Positions 21,301 through 34,600 of a DNA stretch of 64,000 nt are shown piece after piece. Source of the stretch: Dreissena polymorpha (Eukaryota; Mollusca; Bivalvia; Myida; Dreissenidae); NCBI RefSeq assembly GCF_020536995.1, contig NC_068363.1, positions 8,232,620-8,296,619 on the forward strand, given 5' to 3'. Every line of letters begins with the position of its first letter. Position 1 is the first letter of the stretch. Both the position numbers and the translations under genes were made by a program. The notes under the pieces were generated by a model. It was not told the DNA's origin. It did no database searches and saw only the letters and a program-made list of their open reading frames with translations.

Positions 21301-22948
21301 GCGCAAAAGTTTGACTTTATTTTTTGTTAAAGTTATTGCTTTTACATTGAATTTGTGCAGGAAATCTTTTGGTATGTTGTGACCTAAACTAACTTATGAT
21401 AAAAATGAAATATCATCTGCAAGTGCAAAATATGACTGGGAAAGCAGATTTTTGGTCATTTCTTAGCAAAAGGGAAGAAAATAAGTGCATTAAATGCATG
21501 AATTCAGATTATTTGACCTGGAATAGTTGTTTTTCAAGTTGACCCCCACCCTTATATATTGGAATAAGGGCTAAATTGCTTTCCGACTTAAATTCAACCG
21601 CATATTGGTTGACCGTGTCGCGTTAATGTGTTACATGAAGTTAGAATTCAACGCCAGGGACTCCGTGATCGAGTAACGCAACTTCAACTTTTGCGAAAAG
21701 CATGAACATTCAAACAGAGCCCCATTTCACCGACATGGAATGGCAGGCATTTTTACAGTATGGACAGTGCAGCAGATGCTTAACTGAGCCAGCCTTCATA
21801 TTTAGTACAATCATGAATTGAGCAAGATTTTATCACTTTATATTATTCATAAAAGTACACTTAAAATACATAAATGCATGTTTTTGTTTCATTTTTTTAT
21901 CTTTTTCTATTGGGTATTTTGACTTTTTCAGGAAGAGGAATGTCTGCGACTAAGTCAAGGGCCACTGGATAAGGGTTGTTGATGGCAAAACAGGTAATAA
22001 TATCATTTTGTTATCATGTACACAAGCAAATAAGCATATGTATGATGCTTTAGGTGTGAAAGACTGTCATAATCAGGATTGTGGTCACTCACACCCTTGC
22101 CGTCATGTAATTCTCCTCGCAGTTTGTATTGATAGTTCCGCGTCCTGACATGTAAAGCTCGTGCTTTGTTGGCAGCTGAAGTTGGCACTTAACAGGGTTA
22201 TCCGTGTTCCTGAGCATGTATGCAGTACAGCTGAGTTGATTTGCTACTTGTTACCCTACAATTAGCTTGTTTTTGGTATTGTTTTCTCACAATATGCTTA
22301 TATTCATGTTTCCGGCTTAAATGGTGTCGCGCCTTACTTAAATATAGGATTGTTATAGCAAGTGTCCCCTTCATCATTTACCTTAGAGGGATTTTTTGAC
22401 AAAATTTGGCACTTTCAGCAACTTGTTTTGTTTTTTATTGGTACATGCTTCTCTCATTCAGTGATTTAATGACAGTATTGTCCTTATTCTTTTTTCTTTG
22501 CATAGAAAGGTGACATGAATCATTGATATTTGTTGTGTTGAGAATTCTGCAGGAAGCTGTGTCCCCAAAAGAAGTACTAGAAACCCCTTTCAGGACACTG
22601 CCTTGATCTGAACTGCCTTTCTACCCCTGTTACTACATGGAACATCATTGCTAAGCTTATAATGCTTGCCTACATATGTGTTTTTTGTTCAATTTAACTT
22701 TTCCTTCCAGCTTAAAACCCCCCCCCCCCCCAACAAATGAGCATTGTATTCTTTCGCTTGGTTACAAACTCCCATTTGGACCAGATTGCCACCATAAAAA
22801 TAGCCTAAAGTACTTATTTTGTGTCCAAAATATGAAAATTTGTATTGTCTTGAACCTCTAAATGAGAGCTGGCAATGCATTTTGACCATCTGCTGCAGTT
22901 AAAAGGCACCCATGACATTACATGCTAGAATAATTCATTGGCGGCTGG
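18331..22948 (+). repeat. Left tandem array of a 2.58-kb unit (one full, one partial copy)
   Basis: Unit L1 is 18331-20912 and L2 is 20913-22948, where the assembly gap begins; the period is 2582 bp. Homology starts abruptly at AGGTTACAATAC in both. The two copies differ by only a few single-base indels and substitutions over ~2 kb. Each unit includes a C-run (20138-20152; 22718-22731), an AT-rich background and two exon-like segments: one after an AG at 18514 reading DFDSWRETIINWRDAGKKMA, and one between ttttcag (19349) and AG|gtaata (19411) reading VKGHWIRVVDGKT. Both contain stops, so I do not call genes. The same unit, inverted, forms the array at 41791-52424. Confidence 0.92.
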
Positions 22949-23048
22949 NNNNNNNNNNNNNNNNNNNNNNNNNNNNNNNNNNNNNNNNNNNNNNNNNNNN
23001 NNNNNNNNNNNNNNNNNNNNNNNNNNNNNNNNNNNNNNNNNNNNNNNN
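22949..23048. other. Assembly gap, 100 N
   Basis: Exactly 100 Ns, the conventional size for a gap of unknown length. It lies inside unit L2 of the left array at a position matching ~20366 in L1, so the number of left units and the join to 23049 are unverified. Confidence 0.99.
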
Positions 23049-23339
23049 CACGCGAATGTACAACACTTTGTATAATTTGCTGCAAAATGAAACATATGAA
23101 AACTATTACAATACGACTGGTAATAGACTTCAAGGTGTCACATGTTTTAACGTATTGAGCTATATAGTCGTCAAAGTACTATGGCGAAAAAGTACACATC
23201 GTAATTCAGACTTGCTGCACATATGTATAGATAATCAAGATTGACAAAAATAATACTACAAAGACGCACTATTATTTTATTTTTTAATCAAGTTTTGACC
23301 TTGCATTTAAGATAACCCATGAAAGTGCAAGTATTTATA

Positions 23340-24020
23340 TCCAATGGGGTCCTTTTTTTGCTGGAGAGGCAGCATGCAGATGAGACAGTATTGAGATACA
23401 GGTATCCGGGTGCGATACCCTAGCTCTTTGCGCATAGATCCCTTGGTTCGTCTACGTGCTCAGGTATAGCACCGATACACGCGAGAATCACCTGGGTTTC
23501 ATACGATTACATCTCTAGATAGAAGGAAACACTTGAAGCATTTCTGAAATTTCCAATGCCCGGCCAGGCATTGAACCGGGACCTCTGGAATGGTGTTCAG
23601 TATTCAACAGCACATTAGTCAACTGGCTTAAAGGCACACACCTTGAAATGACATACATGACATAGGTAATTTCAGTATAAATAAGAAACATATGTTTATC
23701 TATACCAATTAGAATATATCTGGTGGTTACTAGGGTATAAATCGCCTCTTTTGCAATTTACACTTAACAAAATCGAGTTTTGTCGAAAATGGACGGATAC
23801 GTCTAGGAAATCCTACTTTCGGTTTTAAAAAGCGGTACCGTTTAGAAATAATAAATTACTTGCTAAGTAGGCTATAGATTTAATTTCATCTATCTCATTA
23901 GAATATATCTGGTGGTTACAAGGTAGAAATCCGTCTTTTTGCGCTTTAAAAACTAATATAATCACGTTTGTCAAAATGGGATGTTACATATAGAAACCCA
24001 CTTTCGGTTTTAAAATTAAA
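23340..24020 (-). mobile_element. tRNA-derived SINE-like repeat with tandem body
   Basis: On the minus strand, 23640-23555 carries a tRNA-like segment with an A-box-like TAAGCCAGTTGAC and a B box GGTTCAATGCC followed by TGGCCGGGC. Adjacent on the plus side, 23640-24020 holds two ~185 bp tandem units sharing 'agaatatatctggtggtta', 'aaaat.g.gttttgtc' and 'ctttcggtttta'. The tRNA-like core suggests RNA polymerase III transcription. No tRNA cloverleaf is complete, so this is not a functional tRNA gene. Whether the tandem part belongs to the SINE is uncertain. Confidence 0.45.
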
Positions 24021-24915
24021 AAAAACATTACTTGCGTACTAGGATCTAGAGTTATTGACAATTTTGCAACACTTTCAAATTGGATATATATGTAGTGATT
24101 AACAGGTACTTCATTCACGGTGTGGGTTGACTGTAAAATACAATAAGGTTGTGTGGCTTATATAAAATAAACGCCAAAGTGTTCAATAAGCGTGGAAAAA
24201 AGCTTGGATAAAAAATCAAGTAGAAAAAAATCTACGTAAACGCAAACAGCTGACGATTACAACGAAAACATCAACAGTTTTGATGTATATGTAGCAAGTA
24301 ATTACACAATAACATAATACAACGTGTACAGATTAGAATCCATATTGTTACCGAAACATGAATAACATACTAGTATAAATCAGAGAAATATAACAAACGT
24401 GTTGATGGGATTTCAGTTACATGTTTAAAGTGCTACACACACGGCATGATGAGCAAGTGCAACTTGTCAATCCAATACAGGAACTTTTATGTGTACAATA
24501 TCGTTATTTTCATGTACGTTTATATATGGGCCATTATTCCCACCAATCTATATATCACATAGCCTGGAGCGGAATAAAGTATACACTTCAGCCGACTCTT
24601 CCTGTCACGCCAGGGATGTTGGCAAAAGATTGGAACTTTTCCGGGGTAATAACTGAAATAAACAGCAATATTATGTACAATGTACACTCACTACGTTAAG
24701 TAACTATGCAAACAATGATTCATATTTAAATAAAATATGATACAAATATCCACTCTGAAAATCATATTTTGTACAACATAGCTGTATTTAATTTACATAA
24801 AATAAAGATAAGTGAATGAAGAATGCATACAAAAAACAGTTTCGTTACACCTTTATTGATGTCTACACCTACCGGGCGGTGAATTCTGGCTCCTTCAGGG
24901 TGAACATTTCTCCAT
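24021..24915. other. Downstream flank of the lipid kinase gene
   Basis: No gene recognised. An AATAAA signal on the minus strand (rc at about 24852-24857) lies about 60 bases after the predicted stop codon and is a plausible polyadenylation signal for the kinase gene. Confidence 0.4.
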
Positions 24916-27900
24916 CTATGGACAATGTTCGTTCGAGACGTCCCAAATAAGATCAGCGTCGTTAGGGTTGTTGACATGGACTGAGAACTCGTTAACAAAC
25001 AAGGACAAAGCGTACTCTGGCGGTTCGTCAGCCTACAATTTGATTAAGCCGTAAATTGTGCAAATGTACATTATTGTTCAAATGAAATTAAGTTTACACG
25101 ACCTTCATCCCGGACCCGGCAACATGACTTGATTGTTGATTGGTCATCAGACCATATCTTCGGTCAGTCACCCTCTACCTCTGCGCCGAGTTTGGACGTT
25201 GTTATTACTGCTAAAGGTATGTACCAGCCTTTGTACTGGTAACCGGCTATCCCAAGAAAATGTGGCACAAAATCCAAACAAACACACAAACAAACCAACT
25301 TACTTAACATTTACTCGGTGCTTCACAATACGACTTAATATGGCACGCAAAATGACTAGATAAAGAATTTGTATTAAACTAAATTCCAAGGCACAGAGAT
25401 CCAAAGACAAGAGATGTGTGTAAAACAGGTATGCCCCTTTGTATATAGTTAAGAAAAATCATGGTATTAGTATTAGATTTATACTCATTAACTCAAAATG
25501 TTTAACAGCTAAAATCTTCTCTTTTATCGTTCAAATTTAGGTGTTTGTACTCATTTATACTAACATAATTTATTTAAAACAGCATGGATTTTGATTTAAC
25601 TTGTTTCATGTGATATACTGGGCCAATATAAATTTGTTTGAGGCTTAATTGAAACACTTTCAATCCAAGATAAGTTGTTCTTAAGTTCTAAAGGGAGCTA
25701 ATTAAAAGATGGCAAATGTGATTTGCCACTCAATAAGTATACGTTAAGTGACGTAAAATTCAATAGACGTCTTCCTTTTTCCCTCAAATGAACGTGCAGA
25801 TCTATAATTTGTGTTATTTGGTTTCGTGCTCATAACAATGGTCTATTGAAATTATTAAAATAACATACAAATTGGCTTGTATTCAAGGCCATATTCCACA
25901 TAGTTTTCAGCATCTCCCATTTGCTGCACGGCTTGTGAATTACGAGCTGTGAGGCGTCGCTTATCGGCTTATAATTGGGCATATGGAACGTGTCAACTAA
26001 TGATGACACCATGACGTCCAGGTCAACAAGAGCAACAAAGGGTCCCCGAACCACTGTCAATGTTGCACTGGAAAACAAAGATGTATTTTCACCGACAGTC
26101 ATAGTTCAAGAGCATAACACTTTTTATTTTTACAAAAAACTTATTCGGGTATTTCTTATATTTGTAACGGCGAAAAGGTCATTATAATACACTAAATTTT
26201 ACGGCTTCAAAATAATTGGTACCTATTATACTACAATTAATAAATTTCATGCCATAAATGGCCATTTTAAAGACACTTGAACTAAATAAAATAAACATTA
26301 CAGTATCTATAAGATATAGTAAGACTAAAGAAAATAAGCGCCAACAGTCTGAAATATAAGATTAACAACATAGTTCAAACTTTAAACTTAGGAACCACAC
26401 AAATAAATATCAGTAGACACGCTTATTCTACGTCGTTTTCATGCTTTGAGTGTCACCTATATATTCTCTCAAAATGTGCACATGACAAGAGCCAAACAAG
26501 ACACATATTGTACACTTATTTTTATTTATTATCTCAAATCAATTTATTTTGTATGACATATCTCAAATATTTGCCAATTATGGTTTGTTAGTATTAATAT
26601 TAAATATCTTTTCGGAAATAAGCGTACCGTTTCATGCCATTACCAATGAATACGTTCATCTAAGATTTGAGAGTAATTGACAAAACAAATATAATAAATT
26701 AAGAAAGTTAAAGAATTTTAATTAAAAGGTGCTTCATACATACGCACACACATACGCATTAACTTACCTCTCCTGAGTGTTACTATCACTAGCCTCTTTT
26801 TCAGTATTTCTTGTGTACCGATGATCTCGCAAGAACCTTTGTAATGCCGTTTCATTCCGATCAGAAAATCTTCCGCGGCTTTAAATTTTAAGGTTAAGTC
26901 TGCCACTCTCTGACTCTTGATTAAGAACTGCTGGATCGCCGACACTGAATATAATTCCAATTGTCTGTTTACAGTAAATAATGGTCAGTTATAATATCAC
27001 ATGCGTTAAACGTACGATACCAAATACAAACATGCTAAAATGTAAGGGAAAATGCTTGTAAATTAATCACAATCATTGAAAGCACTGATATAATGAGATG
27101 AGCATATTTGTAATCGCCACACAAATGGTACTCTTTATAATCATCTTTTTAGCCCAGAAACACCCAAATTGATCCAATAGCATTATATTTTATTATTCAT
27201 ATTCATGCATTTTGACCTGTTTTTACTTTCTTTCAGGTGTGTGTTGCGCAAATTCTTATTTTATTATGTCATTTTTACACCTAAACATAAATGAAAGGTT
27301 CATAAATGATTTAACACAATGATTTTAATTTTTATACAAATAACGGTATAATGTTATTTAAGGTGTAATGCAAATACATGCTCAATGCGTAATCTTCTTA
27401 CATGGTATTCTAATTTGACCCATGCTTCGCCGTCCTTCGCTGAGTGTCAGCAAGTCTGACCATATTCCACTGACCAACAGGAATGCATACGCAATAAACT
27501 CATTGCCCGAATACACACTGAAAATATTATTCTTTGTTTTGAACCCTGCAACATAAGGCATAAAGTTAATATATCTTTTTTATAAAAATCTTTCATTTAA
27601 GTTAACAGAAGACCAGTAATGAAATTGATTATTCAAATATTTACTTTTTCTACATTATAGTAGTAAAGTATATAATGTGTTTTATATAATAACGAAATCA
27701 TATTGCACTGAGTGTATACACTTATGTGTATGACTAAATGTAAACAAAGAATACAACTGTTGGTTACCCAAAACTATAGCATATACTGCAGTTGCTACGT
27801 CAAAACATCCATTAGCTCCAAAAGCTATTCTGTTTCCACTGCCTTAAACAAAAATGAAAACATGGTTGTTATGACGTTTTCTTGGCTTATATTTTCGTTT

Positions 27901-28638
27901 TCGTAATTTAATAAGTCAACTGGTGATGTATATGAATTACTGGATTTCCATTAAATACAATATTGTCATCGAACTGCACAACACGTGAAAAATAGGAACT
28001 TAATTAACCTGTTTGAAAACATGTATCCCACTGTAAACTGTCAATAAACTGAATTATGCATTTAATTTACTTTTCGCAGTAATATATATTTAGTGGAAAT
28101 ATAATGTTCAGACACTTTTCTGGAACTAGGGAAGAATAATGTGCACTGCTATAAAATTCAACATAACATTAAACAAGGGACAAAATTGTCACAAAACCAG
28201 GTTTTCAGTGTGAAAAAAAATCTGATAAAGGGAGACAACTCAAACTGAACTTTTGAAATGAACAAACAAAATTAACCCCCTTTGTAAGTTTGTTTTAAAA
28301 TAAATCTATTTTAGTCGTGGCGACCTTGACATTGGAGATATTGACGTGATTCTTTCGTGCGACACACCGTCCCATGATGGTGAACAAATGTGCCAAATGA
28401 TTTTAAAATATCATAATGAATGACATGGTTATAGCCCAGACAAGCTCATTTATGGCTATTTTTTACCTTTGAACTCAAAGTGTGACCTTGACCTTGCAGA
28501 TATTGACGTAATTTTTTCGCGCGACACACCGTCTAATGATGGTTAACAAATGTGCAAAATGATTTTAAAATCTCACAATGAACGACAAAGTTATGGCCCA
28601 GACAAGCTTGTTCCGCCCGCCCGCCAGCCCGCCAGCCC

Positions 28639-28677
<39 letters not shown>

Positions 28678-31600
28678 CGCCCGCATTCGCCAATCTAATA
28701 ACCAGTTTTTTCCTTTGGAAAACCTGGTTAAAAATAATGTGCAAATAATCAATATCAATACTGTTATATTTAGCCTAAAAATTTCGTATTATGAGGGCAT
28801 ATAAGAAATTAACGGTTACCACATGGAATATGTCCAACAGACACAGTTAACTCTGGCGGTTCATAGTTTGGATCATTTAAATCCTTGCCCAATTCCATTG
28901 CCATTCTTTTGAAGAGGGCATTTAACAAGGTGTGGTACATACCATCGCCGCTAACAAAGATGATGCTGAAACAAATGACAATAATGTTATAAAAGTAAAC
29001 AAGAGTTCCGCGGTCGGAGACACATTCTCCCCAAACAGGGCTTTGAACAAGTGACCCCAATTTCAAAAGCATAATTGTAACGCCTTGATGGCCTTATATT
29101 TAGCACACGGCCAAGACTTATTATTTGATCAGATTTCTTCAAGATTACCATTCTGACCAAGACCATCAAGATTGAGTCACAAATATGGTCTCTAGAGAGG
29201 TTATAAAGTTTTTCTAAGAGTGTATATGGTTTGTGGACGCCTTCCTCTTTGTAAGAAGACGCACATGACCCAGATCCGTTGTTTGTGAAGATTTTTTAAA
29301 GTAATCATTCTTACCTAGTTTAATCAAAATTGAGTAATAAATATGGCCTATTGAGTTATTACAACGATTTTTTTAAGTTTTAAACATGTGGCCTAGCTTT
29401 TTGGCAGACGTTGCACTGATTCCAACGAACAATAATCATTTTCCCAAGTTTCATCAATACTGAGTTATCAAGGAAACCTTTCGAATGGCACCAAGATGTT
29501 TTGTTTTATTTTACCTTGTTTTGGGATGCGCGTTACCCAGATTCGAACTTGGTCCGGATAAATATGTGACAAAGTTTCCTCTAGATCCGATGCAAAATTA
29601 GTCATCTTGAGCGATAACATGTCTACTTTAAACTTTTAACTGTACCCTTACACGAAAAATAAAACACTATCTAAATACTAAAGTTGGGCTAATAGGGAAA
29701 AACAGGTAGGACAAATCAACGTGAGCAATTTTGGAAGCATTGCAAATTTGATTCGTGTCGCAGACACAGAACCCAAATTACCAATCTACGAACTCACGTT
29801 AAATTCTGATCAGATAAATACAGCTACAGCACTAACAAGCCTTCAGTGTAGGTTACATAAACCCATATACTTTTTGATGGCTTTGTTTAAACAAGTGTAC
29901 ACATTATAACTTTCAGAAAGCATGTAACATGACGTTCTAGAGGTTTAACAATTACACGGTGTTTGCATTCCCGAAATAAAGAAAATTTGCTTCATTGCAT
30001 TGGCGTACCAATAATTATCGCATGAAATCTAGGCCAAAAGTAGACTTAGACAAGTACGCCGAAATAACGGCTTTTTACGACAAACTTGGTTATGTCCAAA
30101 GTTCAAATGCCAGACATCACAGACAAAAAGACAGTTTGTGTGAACAATAATACTTTAACATACTTTATAAACCATTAAAACTAACCCGTTAATTGTCTGA
30201 AGATTATACCCATTGATGGCTTCCTTTGTGTGCCCAGCGCTCTGTGTGACTACAAGATTTGAAGATACATATATTACCGGTACATACTGTAAGTCAATAA
30301 CATAAAAATACACATAAAAAAATACATGTTTAGTAAAATATTTTCTGACAAGACAGGTTAACTTGACTGATGGTAAAATTATTTTTGTCAGACAGGTCAA
30401 GGACTATTTCAATTTTTAAGTCAATTACATTACATATTTTTACAACTGAAATCAACATAATGTAATTATTCTGATAAAATAATCAATCCAAGTAGAAAAT
30501 TTTAATTTGAAATCTCACCTTTACGTTTAATCAGTATTTTGTAGAAGCGAAGCTATAAGCTTTTAGAAAACAAAATAATCCGTAGACAAAAACAGTTTTA
30601 CCTTTTTAAACATCATCAAGACGTCAATGGCAAAATAACGGCCAGTCGGACAAACTTTCCATACTGAAATCTTAAGCAAGGCGTATGACACAATGAGGTC
30701 ATTTTATTCAATAAAATGACCTCATTGTATTTTAAATCAAATTTCAAGCATTCTCCGTCAGCATAGTCTTGAAACAAATACTCGAAATTAATAAACGGAC
30801 ATATTAAGGGCATCACGAAACCTGCCGCCATGTCAGCCAGTTTTGGAGCGAAAACAACTTTTTTTATTTTAAGATGCGCTGATGAGTATTATTTTGCGTA
30901 ACTTCATGACGGTTTTGGTTTGATATGATTTGGATTTTAAGTTTTCAAGTGCTATGGACTTAACATAGGAACAAATAAAAGTTAAACGCGATGATTTCAA
31001 TTATCTGCCAAACACACATTGTCTTCAATTTAAATTTCCGCCGTGATAACAGATTTCGCCATGGTACTGCTTTGCTACATGTTGAAGGCAATTAACAGTT
31101 GTGTTAAGCGCTTAACTTAAATTAGCCCATTCTGTTAAATGCATAGAAAATTGGGTTGGTGATGCTTAATAAAACTGTATTGAGTATGGCTTGAAAAACA
31201 TATCCAGCTAAGAAAGTTTGAATTTAACAAATAGGTGTGTCTTAAAACATTAGTGTTTTCAAATAAATTAAAACTATTAAATTGCCAACAAAACATATGT
31301 AGCAACTTTTTCCATTAGTTTGTTTCCAAACTGGTTTTTGTTTAAAATACATTATCTTTTCTTGGAACAATATGTTCTACAAATATAAACTATATTTATA
31401 TGCAACAATTCATAAATAGATAAGTGGATCGAAAGGGAAATACATTTCAGTATCTTCTTATCTGCACCCATCTTTATCAAAGGTAATTGGATGACAATGT
31501 AAACTCACTTGAGTGTCTCAGCAAGTTTGTGATAATTTGCCAAAAACATATGTGGCCTTTAGACCGAAATAAAACAAAGAAAGCTGGAGGAAAGACATTC

Positions 31601-34600
31601 AAAAGGCCTATATTGAGCTAAGTCGAGCTAAACTTATATGTTTACAAATAACTGTTCGCACAAAAATCTATCAGGTCAAATGATGTTTTATTAAATGGGC
31701 CATTACCAATATGGAAAAATATCTAAGAAATCTCCTTTACAAAATAACAACAATCATTGTTTAAAGAGTTGTATTAAAATTAATAACATATTTGTACCTT
31801 TTCCCTGAATTTTAGTCTATTGTTTGGTCGCAGGCTTACCACCAAGACTGTTTTTTTTTTCAATTATATTAATATTGACTTCACAGGACTTAATTTAGTT
31901 GATTTCTCTATACCAACGCATGCCATGGTATGTTCACTGTATTCGAGTGAACAATATATATTTTAATGTATCTATAGAAATAAAAATATTAACATTGACA
32001 AAAATAGAACGGCACATACCTATGACATCAGTTTGAATGCCGGCTTCCTCAAAAATAGGGGCGCAAATGTTTTTGTAATTCTTCTCTCCTCTTGAAAACC
32101 CGGAGATAGGATTGATCAATACAAGGAGACGCTTTGGCCTGTCAGCACCTGGTTATGGAATATGGGTATCGAGGGTTAAGTTGGACACTATCCTATTTTA
32201 TTCACAAATATTGTAATATGGGAATAACAGAAATATTATCAGGGAAGAAATTCCTTCCGGCAGTCTTTAGTTTAAGGCTAATGACAAATTGTTCATATAC
32301 ATAAGTATCATGCAATGCACTATGTATACTAGAATGTTAAACAAGTTGTGTCTAGCTCTAAGTCAGATGTCTTTCAAACTGACCAAATTTTATCAAGAAT
32401 GAGTCATAAATGTGGCCCCCAGAGCGGTTGCAAGATTTTTCGATTTTTGACCTAGTGAGCTAGTTCCTGGACACGCCTGACCCAGATCCAAACTTAACCT
32501 TGATAGTGTTAAGATAAACATTATGATCAAGTTTCATAAAGCTTTAGTCAAACAGTTTACACAAAAATGGTAGAATGTTTTTAACCTGTTCATCTACTTT
32601 CTAAATGCAAATAACTCAGATTCAAATCATGGCTAATTAAGATTGAGTCACATGAGAATAACATATTTAGCTGCATCTTGGTCGAAAAAGATGTATTTGT
32701 TACTTGTTTCCCAAACATTTGGTATGAAAATTTTCATGTATAACTCAAAATAAAAAAGCAAAATGTTAAAGCTGAAAGGAAATAAAATACAACCATTAAT
32801 ATTTAGATTGACATCTGCTACTTTCATATAACATAATTTAAGGAGGGGTTTATTTGATAAGTTCATGTTTAGTTAACGATATTTGACCTCAGTCTCAATA
32901 GTAACTAAATTATATCAATATAAAATCAACCAGAAATATGTCCCTATGACACGAATGACGCGAATGTCTCCACTTAATGTCACTGAACACATTAATGAGT
33001 GTTTTGTGGCAGACATAATGTGAACAGTCAACACAGCTCGTGTGTACAAAAAGTATTTGCAACTGCTACACATAAGGCCTTTGCCACTATTGTTGACAGT
33101 GACCTTTTAGCTAGCACTCTGACCTTAACAATACATATCACTATTATAAGGAGTATGCACAAACCTTACTTGTCCGATGTTACCTTGAAGCGAGCAACAT
33201 GTTTTTTGCATGCTACAAGTCCTCTTGATATTTAATCATTTGGCCAATTATTTTAAAATCGCAAAGTCATGCATGTCAAAGTTATGGCTTGGACACGAGC
33301 ATGCATTTACAGTTGTAAATGCAAAAGAAGCCCACTGCGACATTTACCTTGAAGCAAGCGTCAAGGTTGTTGCATGTGACATGTCTATTTATGAAAATCA
33401 TTTTTGCGAATTTACTTTGAAATTCCATGAAGAATGACCAAGTAATTGACCGGACGCAAACATTTTTTTTGACTACAGCCATGGGGAATCTGCACTAACT
33501 CAAAATATCACCTTTGGATTACCAACATGGCTTTTGCATGCGGCATTTTGTCATGATATGATAACCCTTTGTGCAAATATATTTAGAAATTCCATCATGC
33601 AAACAAAATTTATGAGCTGGTCATTAACATCTACGAGTACATCCACTACATTCAATATAATAGATATGCAAAAACTACAAGTATCCACTGTGACCTTGAT
33701 CTTGTAATGAGCAACATGGTTTTGAAAGCGACATGTCGTCTTGATACGATAATAATTGGGCAAATTGTAATTGAAATCTTATAATGCACACAAAAGTTAT
33801 GCGCTGAATACGAAATGTCCCTCCCATACTTACACACAAACAAACATTGGACAGACAAACACTATATGATCTTCCGCAATTTAATAAACAATGGCGGGGG
33901 CATAAAAACCTCTCAATATATATTGAGTGGTCTTCTAACATAATTATTGTTTTAGCATAATAAATAATTGATATGAATTATGTTGACAATACCTTTTTTT
34001 GTGATTCTTCATATCAGTTTTAACATACTAATCTCAGCGCCGTTTTGAGACAAATAACATAAATGCATTCTTATTACTTAATTGATTTAACATAAAAATA
34101 TTGTCTCAATCAATCTAAGAACTGTGAATAAAATTCTCACATTGGTTAATTCCATCCTGGAGGGTTTTCGCCACTGCCAAGCACACGCTATTACTGCCAC
34201 TAAATGACTCTTCACAGCGTTTCAAAACAAAATCCTTTTGCTGTTTCACGTAAACAACCGTCAAGACTGTAGAGTCTTTATTCTTCACATCCTCTTTTGT
34301 TTTCACTGCCACCAGGTCCCGACGACGTACAGAAAATGTACCTGATTGAATATAAAGATTGCATTGAACATAAATTACATTAAATGGACACCAACACATT
34401 CTTAGACTAACGTCAGAGAATAAAGCGTATTCTTAAAACTGTAATACATCTATTCAAACTCTAAAGTTCAATTTCTTGGGTCTTTGTGTATTATCTTAAG
34501 TATTAATTCTAAAAATGGATTGGTGAATAAGACCGTGTTGTGCTCTTTGTAAAGGTTTTTGTAATAACTGCTCTTTAAAGACGTCAACAAATACACATTT

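Noticed and set aside
23555-23640. Possible tRNA gene on the minus strand
   Set aside because: The B box is good, but the acceptor and anticodon stems do not fold properly, so a tRNA-derived SINE head is the better reading.
26054-26067. Alternative acceptor for kinase exon 10 at 26067
   Set aside because: It gives a readable local frame but breaks phase with exon 9; the acceptor at 26053 keeps one frame and the expected VVRGPFVAL block.
26945-26964. Earlier acceptor for kinase exon 9 at 26964
   Set aside because: It shifts the frame into several stop codons; the acceptor at 26944 gives LSAIQQFLIK, which fits the family.
28550-28804. ORF with PASQPASQ repeats
   Set aside because: It is translation of the CAGC microsatellite in a pearl-like element.
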